Both the position numbers and the translations under genes were made by a program. The notes beneath the pieces are model-generated. The model worked only from the letters and a program-made list of their open reading frames with translations. It was not told the DNA's origin and made no database searches. A stretch of 64,000 nt of DNA from Shewanella sp. c952 (GTDB lineage Bacteria; Pseudomonadota; Gammaproteobacteria; Enterobacterales; Shewanellaceae): contig NZ_BPEW01000005.1 of the NCBI RefSeq assembly GCF_019654975.1, positions 1 to 64,000 of the forward strand, in the 5' to 3' direction. Within the stretch, counting starts at the first letter, position 1. Every line of letters starts with the position of its first letter. Positions 36,327 through 46,596 of this stretch are shown piece after piece.

Positions 36327-38069
36327 CTAAATCAGTTTTTGCTGCAAGCTGGCATAGTAACTATCAGTTTCGAGCAGTTGCTGATGGTTACCAGAACAAC
36401 GAATACTCCCTTGCTCCATCAGGTGAATCATATCCATACGTGACATGGCCGTTAAACGATGACTAATCATGAGTACTGTTTTACCTTTAGCAAAGCTAAA
36501 TAGTAGATCTAATACCTCGCGTTCAGTTTGCTTATCTAAACCTTCTGTTGGCTCATCAAGCAGCAGCAATGGTGCATCCCTAAGCAAGGCTCTTGCAACA
36601 CCAATCCTGCGTTGCTCGCCACCAGAAAGCTGGCGACCACCTTCTCCAATCCAATTGTCGAGCGGCTTCTCACCTTGCAGTAATGCGCTCAAGCCGACTT
36701 GCTGCAATACCGCAATCAACTTATCATCATCTTTACGGCTGCTATTTTCTAATGCTATTGCCAAATTGTCTCTTAAAGTGCCGCTAAACAGATAGATGCG
36801 CTGACTCACGACTGACATAGCGTCTCGCAACGCTTGTTCTGAATAAGCACCAGCATCACGACCATCGAGCTTCACCAGCCCACTTTGTGGTAGCCATTCT
36901 CTGGTGATTAACGACAGTAAGCTCGACTTACCACATCCGGTTTGCCCAAGCAGCGCCACTTTAGTCCCTGCCGGAATCGTTAAGCTAAGTTTACTTAGCA
37001 CCGGGTGCTTTGCATCGTAACCAAAGTCAATATTAGACAGCTCAATATTGCCTTTGCTGATCTGAAGTTGACTTTCTGCGGCGTAAGTTACATCAGGCGT
37101 TTGTTCAACAACTTGGTTTAATCGTGTCGCCGCAGAGCTACAGGCCGACAGATGCTGAAATGCGCCCGCTAAAGGCATCATCATCTCAATCGTCGCCATC
37201 GTCATAAACACAATCATCGCAAGTTTGGGCCCAGGAGGTATAGACTCCCCCACCCCGGCGGCAGCCACATACAACATCACCAGAACTGCAAATCCATGAC
37301 AAAAAATCAGACAGGCTTGGCTAAGCGATGTCACCAAATTCATCCGACTTTGGCTCACTATCATCAAATGCTCAGCAGTGTTCAAGCGCTGACGGTAAAC
37401 CTCTTGGGCGCCAAATAGAGTTAATTCAGCTTGGCCTTGTAGGTATTCCAATAATTGCACCCGCAGCTGACGCTTTGTTTCAAGCTGCTCGATCCCTGGT
37501 TTACGCCCCAGAAAATAAAACACTGTCGGTAATAGCAGCCAAACGGCTAACAGCATGCCGCAGAGGATTACGGCGAACTTTGCATCAAACCACGATACAA
37601 AAAAGTACAGCCCTATCAACATCAACAATGAGGCCAGTAGCGGTGTTAATAAGCGCAGATACAGATGATCTAAGGTATCGATATCAGCAACTAGGCGATT
37701 CAACAGATCGCCACGGCGGATCCCTTGTAGGTTTTTAGCGCTAAGCGGCATTAACTTATTCCACACCCAGCAGCGCAAGTCGGTTAATAGACTAAATGTC
37801 GCCTCGTGCGTCGCTAATCGCTCACCGTAGCGACTTGCGGTGCGCACAATAGAGAGAAATCGCACACCACCCGCTGGGGTAAAGTAGTTAAACATCTGCG
37901 CCGTTGCGACTGTTAGTCCTGCTACAGCAGCTGCAGATAAGAACCAGCCAGAAAGTGACAATAGACCTATGCCTGCCATCAAAGTGGTGACACTTAAAAA
38001 CAGCCCAATAAACATCATGAACCACTGGCTTTTAAAGCGCTTAATGTAAGGAAGTAATGCTCTCATCAC
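36327..38069 (-). CDS. cydC: CydC subunit of the glutathione/cysteine exporter
   Basis: Half-transporter (580 residues) that pairs with CydD to export cysteine and glutathione to the periplasm, needed for assembly of cytochrome bd and c-type cytochromes. Six membrane helices lie in about 1-310. The ATPase domain has Walker A GQTGCGKSSL, signature LSGGEQRR and Walker B LLLLDEPTEGLD, followed by the switch His (MISHRL). The start overlaps the cydD stop by 4 bp, so translation is coupled. The order cydD-cydC matches E. coli. No cydAB is in the window. Confidence 0.93.
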   Translation of the reverse strand: MMRALLPYIKRFKSQWFMMFIGLFLSVTTLMAGIGLLSLSGWFLSAAAVAGLTVATAQMFNYFTPAGGVRFLSIVRTASRYGERLATHEATFSLLTDLRCWVWNKLMPLSAKNLQGIRRGDLLNRLVADIDTLDHLYLRLLTPLLASLLMLIGLYFFVSWFDAKFAVILCGMLLAVWLLLPTVFYFLGRKPGIEQLETKRQLRVQLLEYLQGQAELTLFGAQEVYRQRLNTAEHLMIVSQSRMNLVTSLSQACLIFCHGFAVLVMLYVAAAGVGESIPPGPKLAMIVFMTMATIEMMMPLAGAFQHLSACSSAATRLNQVVEQTPDVTYAAESQLQISKGNIELSNIDFGYDAKHPVLSKLSLTIPAGTKVALLGQTGCGKSSLLSLITREWLPQSGLVKLDGRDAGAYSEQALRDAMSVVSQRIYLFSGTLRDNLAIALENSSRKDDDKLIAVLQQVGLSALLQGEKPLDNWIGEGGRQLSGGEQRRIGVARALLRDAPLLLLDEPTEGLDKQTEREVLDLLFSFAKGKTVLMISHRLTAMSRMDMIHLMEQGSIRCSGNHQQLLETDSYYASLQQKLI

Positions 38070-39883
38070 TTATCCTCCTTAAGTTTAGTCGGGCTCTTTG
38101 CAAACTCGGCTGCATTAGACTGCGCCAACATCCGCTTAAATGCCCCATCGACGTCAACAAGCTGCGCGTAAGTTCCTTGCTGCACTAACAGACCTTTTTC
38201 CATCACTAAGACTCGATCCATTGCATGCAACGACTCGAGCCTATGGGTCACCATCAAACAGCCACTATCTTGCATCGCTGCGGTTAAGGCTCCCTGCACA
38301 GCTTGCTCACTTAAACTATCGAGGCTAGCTGTAGGTTCATCCAATACAAACAGTTTAGGTTGTTGCGCTAATGCCCTTGCGAGCGCAATGCGTTGTGCTT
38401 GACCGACCGATAGCCCAGCAGTTTGCTCCTGAATTGGAAAATCCAGCCCCAATGGCTGAGATTCAATAAAATCGAGGATATGTGCCTTAGCTAATAGCGC
38501 CTTGATGTCATCATCAGCTAATATTTGCCCTTGCGCAGTCTTGCCTAAGGCAACATTCTCCCGCACCGTACCGCAAAATAATTGTGGTTCTTGCCCAAGC
38601 CAAGCCAACTGTTTACGCCACTGCGACTTAGGTAGCTGATTTAGCTCAATACCATTCACTTTTAACTGGCCTTGATAGGGTAGAAATCCCAAAATAGCGC
38701 TAAGCAAGCTGGTTTTTCCAGCACCACTGCTACCCACAATAGCAAGATGTTCACCTGCTGCGAGCGAGAAACTAATCGGACCGAGTAACTTAGTGCCGTC
38801 CATGCTATACACCGCTAAATCAATAGCCTCGACTTGAATGGAACCCTCATAGTTAGCAGTATCTGTTTGCTGATCTGCTTTATCTTGTTCAGGGTGTTCA
38901 AGCAGCGCCATCAACTCTTCTGCAGCGCCAATAGCTTGCGCTTTAGCGTGATAGTGTGTGCCCATATCGCGCAGTGGCTGATAAAATTCCGGTGCTAGAA
39001 TGAGGACAAATAGGCCAGTGAATAAACTAATCGAGCTACCGTAATGACCGAAATCCAAATGGCCTAAATAGCTAAAACCAAAATACACCGCCAATACAGC
39101 TATCGATAATGCGGCAAAAAATTCAAGCACGGCAGAACTTAAAAAAGCCATTCGTAATACCGACATGGTACGTTCTCTAAACTCTTCAGACGCCTTCTCT
39201 ATCGCCTTGGCTTCTTTGGCTCCTTGATTAAACAACTTTAGAGTCGATAAACCTTTTAACCTATCCATAAAATGGCCACTCAAACGTGCCAACGCGCCAA
39301 AGTTCTTGCGGTTAGCATCTGCAGCCCCCATTCCCACCAAGATCATAAACATTGGAATGAGTGGCGCTGTAGCCAGTAAAATAACCCCCGCCGCCCAGTT
39401 GATAGGAAATACAACGATTAGAATGATCAGCGGAATAAAGCCCGCCAGCACAATTTGCGGCAGGTAACGCGCATAAAAATCTTGTAAGTCTTCTACCTGT
39501 TCAAGAACAATGCTAGCCCAACTACCCGCGGGCTTTCCTTGAATAAAAGCCGGCCCTAATGCCGCAAGCTTATCCATAACGGCAGCTCGCATATGTACCC
39601 GCAATTGTGCACCCGCCTTGAAGCTTGAACGCTCTCTGGCAAAAGCCAGCACCCCTCTAAAAATAGTCAGTAATAGCAGTAGCCAAAAATGATCGGTAAA
39701 AGCAGATTTTGGCAGTTCATCAATAATGATCCCCTGCAATATGGTGGCAATTAGCCATGCTTGGCACATCAAGCTAATTCCCGTTAAAACCCCAAATAGA
39801 ATCGACAAATTAAGGTAATAACCACAGGCTGATTTTTGTAGCTTGAGCCAGTGAGTGAGCTTTTTTTCTACGCTTTTATCCAT
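38066..39883 (-). CDS. cydD: CydD subunit of the glutathione/cysteine exporter
   Basis: First gene of the cydDC pair, 605 residues. It has an N-terminal membrane domain of about six helices (ILFGVLTGISLMCQAWLIAT onward) and a C-terminal ATPase with Walker A GSSGAGKTSL, signature LSVGQAQR and Walker B LFVLDEPTASLD. The pair keeps periplasmic thiol balance that cytochrome biogenesis depends on. An FNR-like box lies about 224 bp upstream, suggesting induction when oxygen is low. The family is distinguished from other ABC exporters by the GPAFIQGKPAGSW and YLPQIVLAGFIPLII segments. Confidence 0.93.
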   Translation of the reverse strand: MDKSVEKKLTHWLKLQKSACGYYLNLSILFGVLTGISLMCQAWLIATILQGIIIDELPKSAFTDHFWLLLLLTIFRGVLAFARERSSFKAGAQLRVHMRAAVMDKLAALGPAFIQGKPAGSWASIVLEQVEDLQDFYARYLPQIVLAGFIPLIILIVVFPINWAAGVILLATAPLIPMFMILVGMGAADANRKNFGALARLSGHFMDRLKGLSTLKLFNQGAKEAKAIEKASEEFRERTMSVLRMAFLSSAVLEFFAALSIAVLAVYFGFSYLGHLDFGHYGSSISLFTGLFVLILAPEFYQPLRDMGTHYHAKAQAIGAAEELMALLEHPEQDKADQQTDTANYEGSIQVEAIDLAVYSMDGTKLLGPISFSLAAGEHLAIVGSSGAGKTSLLSAILGFLPYQGQLKVNGIELNQLPKSQWRKQLAWLGQEPQLFCGTVRENVALGKTAQGQILADDDIKALLAKAHILDFIESQPLGLDFPIQEQTAGLSVGQAQRIALARALAQQPKLFVLDEPTASLDSLSEQAVQGALTAAMQDSGCLMVTHRLESLHAMDRVLVMEKGLLVQQGTYAQLVDVDGAFKRMLAQSNAAEFAKSPTKLKEDK

Positions 39884-40106
39884 TGGTTTCCAGATCTGCT
39901 GTATGTGATAGGTAAGCTTAATAAATTATCGAATTAAATCGGCTAAGGGTTATCAGCCGCGGAGCTGTACTTAAGAGGACTGACTAAAGTATTAGTTCCG
40001 CACGCCAAAACAAATAGCGGTCTTGAGGTATATAAGCTTGTAGTATCGCAGGCATTAAACGCAGAATAAAACGCCAGTCTTGTATTTGTTACTAGACTCA
40101 CAAAAA

Positions 40107-40120
40107 TTGAGCTAGATCAA
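40107..40120. promoter_or_regulatory. FNR/EtrA-like binding site upstream of cydD
   Basis: TTGAGCTAGATCAA matches the FNR consensus TTGAT-N4-ATCAA at nine of ten positions and is a 14-bp dyad. It lies in the 440-bp gap on the upstream side of cydDC. Shewanella EtrA has the same consensus. A CRP-type site is less likely because the inner bases differ. The rest of the gap (39884-40250) shows no gene. Confidence 0.6.
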
Positions 40121-40250
40121 AGAATGAGGTGGATTGAAAATCAATTAGCTTATCCAATCAGTATAAGAAGTTGATCTACTCAGAATGTTTTATGGCGAGC
40201 TTATTCAAAATGAATAAATGACATAATGGTTGGTATTACGTTTCAGCCAT

Positions 40251-40284
40251 AAAAAAACCGTGCAAGCTAAGCTCTGCACGGTTT
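40251..40284 (-). terminator. Terminator of the DUF3622 gene
   Basis: AAACCGTGCA (40255-40264), 10-base loop, TGCACGGTTT (40275-40284). The A-run 40251-40257 reads as U on the leftward transcript, so it terminates the DUF3622 gene. Confidence 0.85.
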
Positions 40285-40323
40285 ACTTTTAAACTGGTCG
40301 CGATTAGCGACTAGTCATCTCAA

Positions 40324-40674
40324 TTAACGTTCAGCGTCAGAACCATAATCGAGGTTTTCATCATCAAAATCATTGTTTGAATCCGCTTTTTCATCGCGAG
40401 CACTGCGCCATGCATCTGCTGCTGACTCTTTCTCATCCGCAGCTTTGTTACGCTCTTCACGTGCCTTCGCTTTGCGTTCGTTGCGCTTAACAAGATTCTC
40501 TAAGAATGATTTAAGCTCAGTCTCGCCCCATGCAGTTGCTTCAGCTTCTGTTGCAAAACCTTTTTGGGTTTTTGAAACAACGATTTTTCTAGCTGATTGG
40601 CGGCGAGTGATCTGGCCAGTCCAAGTTTCTTTATCTTGAACAATGCGAAAATCATACTTCTTTGTTTGTGTCAT
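40324..40674 (-). CDS. DUF3622 protein
   Basis: A 116-residue cytoplasmic protein of DUF3622, a family I know from Shewanella and Vibrio. The N-terminal part forms a small beta sheet (KYDFRIVQDKETWTGQI, RKIVVSKTQKGFATEAEA), and about 60-116 is a highly charged Lys/Arg/Glu-rich helix with an acidic end. Function unknown. Single gene with its own terminator; the ATG has no conspicuous ribosome site because the upstream region is AT-rich (TTAGGAAAATAAG). Confidence 0.82.
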   Translation of the reverse strand: MTQTKKYDFRIVQDKETWTGQITRRQSARKIVVSKTQKGFATEAEATAWGETELKSFLENLVKRNERKAKAREERNKAADEKESAADAWRSARDEKADSNNDFDDENLDYGSDAER

Positions 40675-40852
40675 GTTACTTATTTTCCTAACAATAATCG
40701 TAATACTTTGAGCCCGACATTTAGATGTTCAAGCTCAATCAATGAGTAACAGCTACAGTCTTTACTTAGCTATTACTTTTAATATCCTGTTAGCGAGTTA
40801 ACGCTAAAAATAAATCATAGTCGTAAATCAGCTCAGTGACGAGTGATTACAA

Positions 40853-41068
40853 CTAGTCGCTACCACCGCGACTATCTATCATCTCGAGCTTACACAGCTT
40901 GCAATACAGCATGTAGCCAAGCATCGATTTTCTACCACTAATACTTGTTACCCAGTCACGCCGTTCCCAAGGAGGACGGTGGCGTACGTGCTGATGATGA
41001 CCACAAGCTAGTTCTGCAACCCAATGTTGTTCATCATCTTGATGATAATTAGTAATGGCTTGTTGCAA
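40853..41068 (-). CDS. DUF3565 protein (small Cys/His-rich)
   Basis: A 71-residue protein of DUF3565. The family block is plain: QAITNYHQDDEQHWVAELAC, GHHQHVRHRPPW, then YCKLCKLEM near the end. Conserved Cys and His (CGHHQH, CKLC) could bind a metal, but this is not established. A TTG start at 41068, with AAGG 8 nt upstream, matches where relatives begin; the first in-frame ATG at 41095 adds nine hydrophobic residues and lacks a ribosome site. It stands alone, leftward, divergent from rhlE. Confidence 0.72.
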   Translation of the reverse strand: MQQAITNYHQDDEQHWVAELACGHHQHVRHRPPWERRDWVTSISGRKSMLGYMLYCKLCKLEMIDSRGGSD

Positions 41069-41095
41069 GACGTGCGCCTTAAATAGCAAAAACAT

Positions 41096-41445
41096 CGGCT
41101 AAATTTGGGTTGAGGTCGGTAGATAATCTTTCAGGGGCGCGAGATTAACACGTGCAGCTTCGAAACAACATCTTTTAAATGACTAAAAATCACACAAATA
41201 AAAGATTTTTTTCAAATAAGTGCTATTTGCTTACTATCTTCAGCCCTTAGACGATAAACAATCATTCAATACCCACCTAGCACTGCCATACTGATCAATG
41301 ATGAATAGTATGCTGCTATCGTTTATTAAATGGCGCTTTTTAAGCAGATCCTGTAAGCTGCACGCCCGCTAGCACATGCTGGCTCCCCTATAACTGCAGT
41401 CAGCGCGCTTTACGCCAGCTTGGCTGGCCGAAATGAGACCAATCT
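41096..41445 (+). other. Long leader region before rhlE
   Basis: About 350 bp without a gene. The part nearest rhlE is GC-richer and has dyads such as CCAGCTTGGCTGG (about 41412-41424), so a structured mRNA leader is possible. RNA helicase genes often carry long leaders, for example for cold-shock or autoregulatory control, but no known element is recognised. Confidence 0.3.
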
Positions 41446-42894
41446 ATGAGTTTTGCGTCACTGGGCTTATCAGCCCAAATTTTGAAAGCTGTTGCCAATA
41501 AAGGCTATGACACTCCTTCTCCAATTCAAGCGCAAGCGATCCCAGCGGTACTTGAAGGCAAAGACGTCATGGCTGCGGCACAAACTGGTACGGGTAAAAC
41601 TGCCGGTTTCACACTGCCGCTATTAGAGCTACTTTCAAAAGGCAACAAAGCACCAGCAAAACAAGTCAGAGCATTAGTGCTCACACCAACCCGAGAGCTT
41701 GCAGCTCAAGTGGGCGAAAGCGTTGAGGTTTATGGTAAAAACTTACCTTTGAAATCAGCGGTCATATTCGGCGGTGTAGGTATTGGTCCACAAATTTCTA
41801 AACTCAGCCGCGGCGTTGATATTCTGGTTGCGACCCCAGGGCGTTTACTCGATCTTTATAATCAACGCGCTGTTAACTTTAGCCAGCTTGAAGTGCTTGT
41901 GCTAGATGAAGCTGACCGTATGCTAGATATGGGCTTTATCCACGACATTAAGAAGATCCTTGCCGTGCTACCCGCTAAGCGCCAGAACTTAATGTTCTCT
42001 GCGACCTTCTCTGATGATATCCGTAAGTTAGCAAAAGGTTTAGTTAATAACCCGGTAGAGATATCAGTAACGCCGCGCAACGCCACAGCCAACACCGTTA
42101 AGCAGTGGATATGCCCGGTCGATAAAGGTCAGAAAGCCGCAGTATTGGTCAAGTTAATCAAGCAGCACGATTGGCAGCAAGTGCTTGTCTTTAGCCGAAC
42201 TAAGCACGGCGCTAACCGTCTTGCTAAAAGCCTCGACGCAAAAGGAATTACCGCTGCAGCTATCCACGGCAATAAGAGCCAAGGCGCACGCACAAAAGCG
42301 TTAGCAGAATTTAAGAGTGGCGATGTTCGCGTATTAGTTGCCACCGATATTGCGGCACGTGGTCTTGATATTGACCAGTTACCGCAAGTGGTTAACTTCG
42401 ACCTACCAAACGTGCCTGAGGATTACGTGCATCGTATCGGCCGTACAGGTCGAGCTGGCGCAACAGGGCAAGCCGTATCACTGGTAAGCGATGAAGAGAT
42501 TAAACTGCTTCGCGATATCGAACTGCTTATCAAGCAAAATCTAGAGCGCAGAGTGATTGAAGGTTTTGAGCCAAGTCATAACCTGCCAGAGACAGATTTA
42601 ACCCGTAAAACTCACGGACAAAACAAAGGTCCGCGTAATAGCAACGCTCGCGGCTCGAACCAAAAGCGTTCTAATTCAGGTGGCAAGCCAGCTAATCGTC
42701 AAGGCCAAAACCGCAGCCAACAAGATGGTGCAGGCAAGGTTGAGCATAAAGATGGCCAACGTAGCGGAGAAGCCGCCCGTGGTCATAAGCCAAATGATAA
42801 AAATCCAAGGCATGCTAGATCAAGCAAGCCGGGCTCAGCACCATTATCAGGCCAGCGCCGCACTCGTCGCAATGACACCAGCTCTCAAGGCTAA
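41446..42894 (+). CDS. rhlE: DEAD-box RNA helicase, RhlE type
   Basis: ATP-dependent RNA helicase acting in ribosome assembly or RNA turnover; 482 residues. Motifs in order: Q motif ([12 protein letters not shown], about 21-32), [22 protein letters not shown] ([13 protein letters not shown]), SAT, then [10 protein letters not shown] and [10 protein letters not shown] in the second RecA domain. The last 100 residues are a low-complexity Arg/Lys/Asn/Gln/Gly tail ([19 protein letters not shown]) that would contact RNA non-specifically. RhlE is favoured over SrmB or CsdA by the [13 protein letters not shown] opening and length. Confidence 0.9.
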   Translation: MSFASLGLSAQILKAVANKGYDTPSPIQAQAIPAVLEGKDVMAAAQTGTGKTAGFTLPLLELLSKGNKAPAKQVRALVLTPTRELAAQVGESVEVYGKNLPLKSAVIFGGVGIGPQISKLSRGVDILVATPGRLLDLYNQRAVNFSQLEVLVLDEADRMLDMGFIHDIKKILAVLPAKRQNLMFSATFSDDIRKLAKGLVNNPVEISVTPRNATANTVKQWICPVDKGQKAAVLVKLIKQHDWQQVLVFSRTKHGANRLAKSLDAKGITAAAIHGNKSQGARTKALAEFKSGDVRVLVATDIAARGLDIDQLPQVVNFDLPNVPEDYVHRIGRTGRAGATGQAVSLVSDEEIKLLRDIELLIKQNLERRVIEGFEPSHNLPETDLTRKTHGQNKGPRNSNARGSNQKRSNSGGKPANRQGQNRSQQDGAGKVEHKDGQRSGEAARGHKPNDKNPRHARSSKPGSAPLSGQRRTRRNDTSSQG

Positions 42895-42916
42895 ATGATT
42901 TAATATCTATCATCAT

Positions 42917-42946
42917 AAAAAAGGCTCCCAATTGGGAGCCTTTTTT
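42917..42946. terminator. Bidirectional terminator
   Basis: A 30-bp perfect palindrome, AAAAAAGGCTCCCAA with TTGGGAGCCTTTTTT, between the converging rhlE and S9 peptidase genes. Confidence 0.92.
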
Positions 42947-42964
42947 GTTTTAACTCGCGCAAAC

Positions 42965-45448
42965 TTACTTAAGTTCTTGCTCGAAAAGCTTGTGTATACG
43001 GCGATATTCATCTAACCAGCTTGATGGTTGACGGAAACCATGTGGCTCAACAGGATAGATAGCCGTTTCAAACATAGGCTTTTCAAGTTCAATCAAACGT
43101 TGTACTAGACGCACACTGTCTTGAAAAAATACGTTGTCATCTAAAACACCGCTCATGATCAGCAATGGTTTTTGTAAACCTTCAGCGTGCTCTATTGGTG
43201 AGCTACGCTCATACGCAATGGGGTCAACATCTGGGGTATTCAAAATATTAGAGGTGTAAGGTGCATTGTAATGTGCCCAATCTGTTACCGGACGCAGTGC
43301 CGCACCCGCTTGGAACAGTTCAGGCTCATTAAATAGCGCCATAAATGTTAAGAACCCACCATATGAACCGCCGTAAGTCCCTACTTTGCCCGCATCAACA
43401 TTGGCATTTGCCGCCATCCAACTGACGCCATCTTTAAGGTCTTCAACCTCAGGTGTCCCCATTTGACGATACACTGCGGTTCGCCAATCACGGCCATAGC
43501 CTTTTGAGCCACGGTAATCCATATCCATCACCACGTACCCCTGCTGCGCTAGTAAGTTATGGAACATGAACTCTCTAAAGTAGCCTGAGAAGCCGTAGTG
43601 AGCATTTTGCAAGTAACCTGCACCGTGGTTAAAAATAACCGCTGGATACTTGTCAGCGTTGTCTTTGCTATATCCTTGTGGCAAATAAACCCGTGCATAC
43701 ACTTCACCTGCACCATGCGTTGACGGTACAGCAACAACCTCTGGTGCTTGCCAAGCGTAATTTTTAAATGCATCGCTGGTATAGTCAGTTAGCTGCTTCA
43801 TCTCGCCACCAAGTGGCTGCACAAATAGCTCAGCAGGTCTTGTGCGAGTAGAGGCATTGAGGAGTAACTGTTTGCCATCTGGACTCAAACTATAATCAAG
43901 CTGACCTTGCCATTGAGTCAACTGCTCATCTTTACCGCTAGCAATCTCTACTCGATAAACATTATCAATACCTGGATGGCTCTTATTAGCTTTATAGTAG
44001 ATAAACTGCGCTTTAGGGCCTAGGGTAATATCACTCACCACATATTGGCCTTGAGTCAAAGCACGCGCTTTTTCACCACTGGCTTTTAAGTACAAATGTG
44101 AGTAGCCAGTTTCCTCAGAAAGGTAGTAAAGGCTATCGCTATCAGGTAACCAACCGTATTGATTAAAGTTGTAGTTAATCCACGCATCATCATGTAAACG
44201 GTGCTCTGTATTTAACTTGCCTTTAGTAAGATCAACTGTCGCTATCCAACGATCTTTATTGTCCACAGCTTCAAGCATTACCGCGAGTTTGTCGCCAGAT
44301 TCACTCCATTGCATAGCGCTTTGTGACCAGCCCCAATCTTGAATGCGTTGGATCTTACGAGCTGACTTTTCACTGTTATAGCTTTCGCCTTTTGCTTTGG
44401 CGTTTTCAGCTTTCACACTTGCAAGCACATCTTCATCAAAACCAATAAGGCCTTCGATGGTGATATCTTTTTTGCTATGAGTTTGTAAGTCGAGCAGTAC
44501 TAGACGTTCACCAGGTGGTGTATCTTCCGCTACGCGAGCTCGAGCAGGCACAGCATCCACATAACCATCCTTACCTAAGTAATTAGGCATAATGTCATGT
44601 TCACCGCGCCAGCTATAATCTTTGTCTCGCAGTGACAACAAAACATAGCGTCCATCTGGTGATAAACTCAGCTCTGTCACCGTTTCTGAATCGCCCAAAT
44701 ACCATGTCTTTGCAGACATAGTCGGATCCGCTTTAGCTAACGCTTCTTTATACTGCTGTTTAGATTTAGCATTACTTTGCTGTAGTGCAACATACTCAAT
44801 AAGGCGATGCTGCTGTTTAGCGATATAGCTTGTTGGCTCTTGCACACCTTTTGGCTCTGCTGCCATTTTGATGTTTGCTAGCTGCTCAGACAGACCAGAG
44901 TTATGGTCTATCTTGAAAATATTGTCACCCTGCCAGTAAGCAATATCACCGTTGTTAAGAAAACGCACACCATCAACTTTAGTATTTTGACGGGTCAATT
45001 GAGTAATTTTTGACGAGCTGAGATCTTTAACGAACAAGTTACCTTGGTATATATAAGCTTTACGGGCTTTGTTATTATCGACTACCCCGTACTCTTGATC
45101 TGCTGTGTGTAATTGATTTAGGGCGAGTTCACTTGCAACGGTGTCAGTAATACTTTGCTGGTAATAAGTGCGAGTCGGTGAACCGTGAGCTTGGCGAGCA
45201 AAATAGATGGACTGACCATCGTCACTCCAATATGCGCCCTTTGCTTGTAAGCCCATCCAATCAGGATTAGCCATGATTTGGTTTAGTGTAAGCGCTTGGT
45301 CTACTTGTGGCGGTGCAGATAAAGCTACAACATTTGTTGAGAGATTCTTTTCTACTACTGGTGCATCTGTAGTCGTTGTCGAAGCGCAACCCGCTAAAAT
45401 AGCGACTGTTAGCGCACTCAATCCGATATGACGAATGACGTCCTTCAT
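42965..45448 (-). CDS. S9 family prolyl peptidase lipoprotein (DPP IV-like)
   Basis: An 827-residue secreted serine peptidase. The signal peptide ends in LAGC, giving a lipid-anchored protein. Residues about 60-560 carry the repeated beta-propeller strands (SPDGRYVLLSLRDKDYSW, SPDGKQLLLNAS). The C-terminal alpha/beta hydrolase holds the nucleophile S695 in GGSYGG, D771 (VLDDN) and H803 (EPHGF), with spacings as in DPP IV. It probably cleaves peptides from the N-terminus in the envelope. Leftward single gene with a shared terminator. Confidence 0.92.
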   Translation of the reverse strand: MKDVIRHIGLSALTVAILAGCASTTTTDAPVVEKNLSTNVVALSAPPQVDQALTLNQIMANPDWMGLQAKGAYWSDDGQSIYFARQAHGSPTRTYYQQSITDTVASELALNQLHTADQEYGVVDNNKARKAYIYQGNLFVKDLSSSKITQLTRQNTKVDGVRFLNNGDIAYWQGDNIFKIDHNSGLSEQLANIKMAAEPKGVQEPTSYIAKQQHRLIEYVALQQSNAKSKQQYKEALAKADPTMSAKTWYLGDSETVTELSLSPDGRYVLLSLRDKDYSWRGEHDIMPNYLGKDGYVDAVPARARVAEDTPPGERLVLLDLQTHSKKDITIEGLIGFDEDVLASVKAENAKAKGESYNSEKSARKIQRIQDWGWSQSAMQWSESGDKLAVMLEAVDNKDRWIATVDLTKGKLNTEHRLHDDAWINYNFNQYGWLPDSDSLYYLSEETGYSHLYLKASGEKARALTQGQYVVSDITLGPKAQFIYYKANKSHPGIDNVYRVEIASGKDEQLTQWQGQLDYSLSPDGKQLLLNASTRTRPAELFVQPLGGEMKQLTDYTSDAFKNYAWQAPEVVAVPSTHGAGEVYARVYLPQGYSKDNADKYPAVIFNHGAGYLQNAHYGFSGYFREFMFHNLLAQQGYVVMDMDYRGSKGYGRDWRTAVYRQMGTPEVEDLKDGVSWMAANANVDAGKVGTYGGSYGGFLTFMALFNEPELFQAGAALRPVTDWAHYNAPYTSNILNTPDVDPIAYERSSPIEHAEGLQKPLLIMSGVLDDNVFFQDSVRLVQRLIELEKPMFETAIYPVEPHGFRQPSSWLDEYRRIHKLFEQELK

Positions 45449-45821
45449 TATCCATCCCTTTTATTATTGGTATTTTTGCGGACTTTTATACCACACTTTC
45501 TTAAAGGGACTTGTCTAAAATTGAGTAAACTTTGTAACAGATAGTAGCAATTTATCCCCATCAGTATAAAGATTTGCTCGCTCGACGAGAGTTTAGCTGT
45601 TTAAAGAGAGGCTTTGAGTGAATAACATTGCATTTCGTCGCTCAAGTTCATTAACGCAATATCACAGCCGCTAAAGTCGCCTTAAGCAATGTTTCTTATT
45701 TCTGGCTTATTACTTCAGTGTTGAGTAAACGTATAACGGTACCACCATTAGGTCATTTACCCGCCTTAAATTAATTTGTCAAAAACACTCAGAGTAGAGC
45801 AAATTCACATATTGATTGCTA
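45449..45821. other. Gene-free region between pabA and the S9 peptidase gene
   Basis: About 370 bp lying downstream of pabA and upstream of the S9 peptidase. No coding sequence, strong terminator or recognisable operator is seen. A TATAAA-like box on the leftward strand near 45490 could belong to the peptidase promoter. Confidence 0.3.
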
Positions 45822-46394
45822 TTAGGTGATATCTATAAAATTGGCTAACAAGTTATGGCCTTGCTCAGTCAAAATAGATTCTGGGTGGAACTGCACAGAG
45901 TAAATTTTACTAGCGGCACAACTCATCGCCATTATCTCACGGCCATGAATTGGATCGTCATACCAAGCATCCAAGCTAAAACCTGCGGGAACTTCATCAA
46001 TCAATAACGAGTGATAACGGGTAACCGTTAATGGATTATTAAGGCCGTCGAAAAGACCTATTCCGTTATGGACGATTTTACTGGTTTTGCCGTGCATCAC
46101 TCTTTTAGCCTTTACGACTTCAGAACCAAAAACTTGTGCTATGGCTTGGTGCCCTAAACAAACCCCTAGAATAGGGAGTTTGCCAGCAAATTCTTGTATG
46201 ACCTTTAGCGATAGTCCTGCTTCATTTGGTGTACATGGACCGGGGGAGATCACTATATGAGTTGGGTTAATAGACTCAATATCTGCAAGGGTAAGCTCAT
46301 CATTTCGCTTAACGATAATACTTTGCTGCAATTGCTGAAAATATTGCACCAAGTTATAAGTAAAAGAGTCGTAGTTATCGATCATTAAGATCAT
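45822..46394 (-). CDS. pabA: Aminodeoxychorismate synthase glutaminase subunit
   Basis: Class I glutamine amidotransferase subunit that supplies ammonia for p-aminobenzoate (folate) synthesis, working with PabB; a TrpG role is excluded only by context. 190 residues from the ATG chosen. [19 protein letters not shown] is the canonical opening, so the longer frame back to 46502 is not used. The catalytic triad is the Cys in [10 protein letters not shown] and the His-Glu of [21 protein letters not shown] is the oxyanion segment. No pabB or trp genes are adjacent. Confidence 0.9.
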   Translation of the reverse strand: MILMIDNYDSFTYNLVQYFQQLQQSIIVKRNDELTLADIESINPTHIVISPGPCTPNEAGLSLKVIQEFAGKLPILGVCLGHQAIAQVFGSEVVKAKRVMHGKTSKIVHNGIGLFDGLNNPLTVTRYHSLLIDEVPAGFSLDAWYDDPIHGREIMAMSCAASKIYSVQFHPESILTEQGHNLLANFIDIT

Positions 46395-46554
46395 AGCGAT
46401 GCCGTAAACCTGTTCTTCTTTAGCGCCATTTAATGTCAAAGCTCGAGAAGCTCGCCTTTGATGCCACTGAGTAATAGTGTAGTTGGGCGCAGATGCTATC
46501 ACAGAGTTAACACATCTTCACCGCACTCTAGCTTTTCAGTAAATTTTTCCAATA

Positions 46555-46581
46555 AAAAAGCCAGTCAAATGACTGGCTTTT
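46555..46581 (-). terminator. Terminator of sspAB
   Basis: AAAGCCAGTCA (46557-46567), two bases, TGACTGGCTTT (46570-46580). The A-run on the left gives the U-tract on the leftward transcript from sspB. Confidence 0.88.
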
Positions 46582-46596
46582 CTGTCTGGTTACAAC

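Noticed and set aside
37328-37738. A 136-residue rightward open frame inside cydC
   Set aside because: Antisense shadow of the ABC transporter gene; composition reflects the real frame on the other strand.
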